Assembly: GCF_949628215.1 (NCBI RefSeq)
Contig: NC_134282.1
Location: 12,336,223-12,400,222, forward strand
Source of the DNA: Phalacrocorax aristotelis
Lineage: Eukaryota; Chordata; Aves; Suliformes; Phalacrocoracidae
DNA: 64,000 bases
Direction: 5' to 3'
Both the position numbers and the translations under genes were made by a program. This document shows positions 62,183 to 64,000 of this stretch, piece after piece; within the stretch, counting starts at the first letter, position 1, and each line of letters begins with the position of its first letter. The notes beneath the pieces were generated by a model. The model was not told the DNA's origin. It saw only the letters and a list, made by a program, of their open reading frames with translations, and searched no databases.

Positions 62183-64000
62183 CTATAAATTATTCAAAAC
62201 ATTAAGTTAATTATTTATAAACACACTTTCAATATGAATATTAACAAGTCCAAGGTTACCTAAATCCAAGTACTCTTACTAGGATTATATCCTTGGAGAA
62301 GAAATAATGTATAAACATATCTTTGAATGTATTTTAGGATTCATCTGGTTTGAGTCTACAAAATTTTGCAGTAGAATCTTCTAAACAGCAGATGTGACCA
62401 CACTATAAGGAAAATAGCTAGCTTAGAGAAAAGAGGGCAGCTTTGTGGAGTTCCACGTTGCATTGTCTGTTTTTCTAAGTAATTATCCCATTGCCCAAAA
62501 AAGGGACAACCTAACCTAACTTTGAACCAAACCAATATATTTTAAGGTGTTGCAGAACTAGTCTCTGAGCACATACAGAGTACACAGACTCATGCCTAAA
62601 CTGGCTGTGTTACATCTGCAGTCATTTGAAATACTTCTTGTAAGAAAAGAATATGCCTAACTTGAAAATACACTCCATGTGTATTACCTGGTGGCTTCAA
62701 CACAGCACCAAAAAAGTGACAAACCCACTGTTTGTTTATGGTGTAAATTAGTCAACATATATTCTGCCTTCTGTTCCTCTCTTCACTAAAATTACTTAAT
62801 GCTTAAGCCAATGTTAGGCCAAAATCAGTTAATACCTACACCAAAAAACTGACAAGCTAAAGACTGATGCATTTTAAATTTGTAAAGGACTGTTTCACCT
62901 TGTAGATGCTCTAACTAGCTGGGACCACCTCCAAAGACAAACCAGCATGAACATCTGTGTATTCACACATACACTTACATAGCAGGTTTTGGCCAAAACC
63001 CTCTGAGGAAGATGTGTGTGATACACAAGCTTATATGAAGACTACTAAGATGAACTCTGAGCTACACTTGGGCTGCATAGAACTTCAGACCCAATTCTGT
63101 CACTTTTTAAATGTAATTCTCATATTGGTAAATCCAGATTGATGCTCTAAGACTCTAGAGACATTTTGCCCCTTATTCTTCATTACACTGGACTTGAAAA
63201 TCCTGATAAAACAAATAATTTCTCTCAATCAAGAAATTACTGACAGATATTAATTAGTATGTATTTTTAAATTTCCAACTGTAAGTACTCATAAAAGTGA
63301 CCATAGTGGCAGAAGGCAATTCCTGTAACTTCTGGAAGTAAATTCCTGTCATGAGAAATATTATCCAGAAATTACAACAGAAGCCAACTATGGAACAACG
63401 CTTGAGGGAAAAAAATATGATGATACCTTGCCTTTTGATTTCATACTTTATTTGATTAATCCCTCAAAAGGTGACCACATTTTCCTTTTATATTAGTTTA
63501 TTAAAAAAAAAAAAGGAAAATGACATTTTTCTTTGATTAGACTTAAGTTCTTTTAAAAAATGTAAAAAAATGTTACATGCCAACACTATCACCAGAATGA
63601 GTATTAGTGAAAAATTGACTGTGGAAGGCTATAAAAAGAATACTTATTTCTGATGTTTATCTTATTGTCCTCGGCAATAAAAAAAATTTGTTTATTAGCA
63701 AAAATGACGCATTTATGTAAACATTTTATATGACTTATCACTGTATTATCCAAAATCCTTTTTGTATCAAAAAAGTGTATTTCTCTCTGTCTCTCCCACC
63801 TTCTCCGTTTATCCACCAAATATATGCTTAAAGGTCCTTCAAAGAAGGAACCTAGCCACAGTAACAGTTATAAAATTAATTTCTCTATTACTTCAGAATA
63901 GCCCCACGTACATGCACAGTTCTGGAACAGATCACCTTGTTCTGACCAGTTATAGCCCACAAGTTAGTTCAAATGGGCAAACCCAGAATGACAGCATCCA
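62183..64000 (-). other. XRN1: XRN1 intron running off the window
   Basis: A+T-rich intron. I looked for the preceding catalytic exon (YGLDADLIMLGL type) on the minus strand and did not find it here. Confidence 0.75.

Noticed and set aside
1-64000. CRISPR arrays, prokaryotic operons, tRNA or rRNA genes
   Set aside because: No regularly spaced repeats, Shine-Dalgarno-led gene strings or cloverleaf-like sequences were seen; the window is vertebrate nuclear DNA.

Overview
This is vertebrate nuclear DNA, most likely from a bird. It carries two split genes with GT-AG introns, a CpG-island promoter and CR1-type LINE remnants. The exon order fits the GK5-XRN1 neighbourhood of amniotes. The introns and the intergenic gap are short compared with mammals, which fits an avian genome, although CR1 elements also occur in turtles and crocodilians. 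No prokaryotic features are present: no operons, insertion sequences or CRISPR arrays.

Layout. Both genes lie on the minus strand, so transcription runs from high to low coordinates. (1) 141-24849: GK5, a glycerol-kinase-like FGGY carbohydrate kinase. Fifteen coding exons are visible, from the start codon to about residue 479. The last coding exon lies off the left edge. (2) About 24.2-25.3 kb: the GK5 CpG-island promoter and first exon. (3) About 25.3-35.5 kb: intergenic DNA plus the XRN1 3' untranslated region, with a short CR1 3' end at 27.5 kb and a possible solo LTR near 26.5-26.9 kb. (4) 35486-62182: XRN1, the cytoplasmic 5'-3' exoribonuclease of mRNA decay. Thirty-seven coding exons run from about the last third of the catalytic CR1 region to the stop codon. 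The first few exons lie beyond the right edge. A longer 5'-truncated CR1 LINE sits in an XRN1 intron at 57.55-58.61 kb on the plus strand.

Every exon listed was read directly. Splice sites are GT-AG throughout, phases join without gaps, and no premature stop appears in either gene, so both look functional. The two proteins are not known to work together; their adjacency is shared ancestry of the locus. Comparisons with human proteins rest on memory, not alignment.

I found no previously undescribed system. The most useful leads are two extra in-frame exons in the XRN1 linker, a shortened conserved loop and altered pocket residues in GK5, a frame-breaking exon-like segment in GK5 intron 10, and the LTR-like intergenic block.
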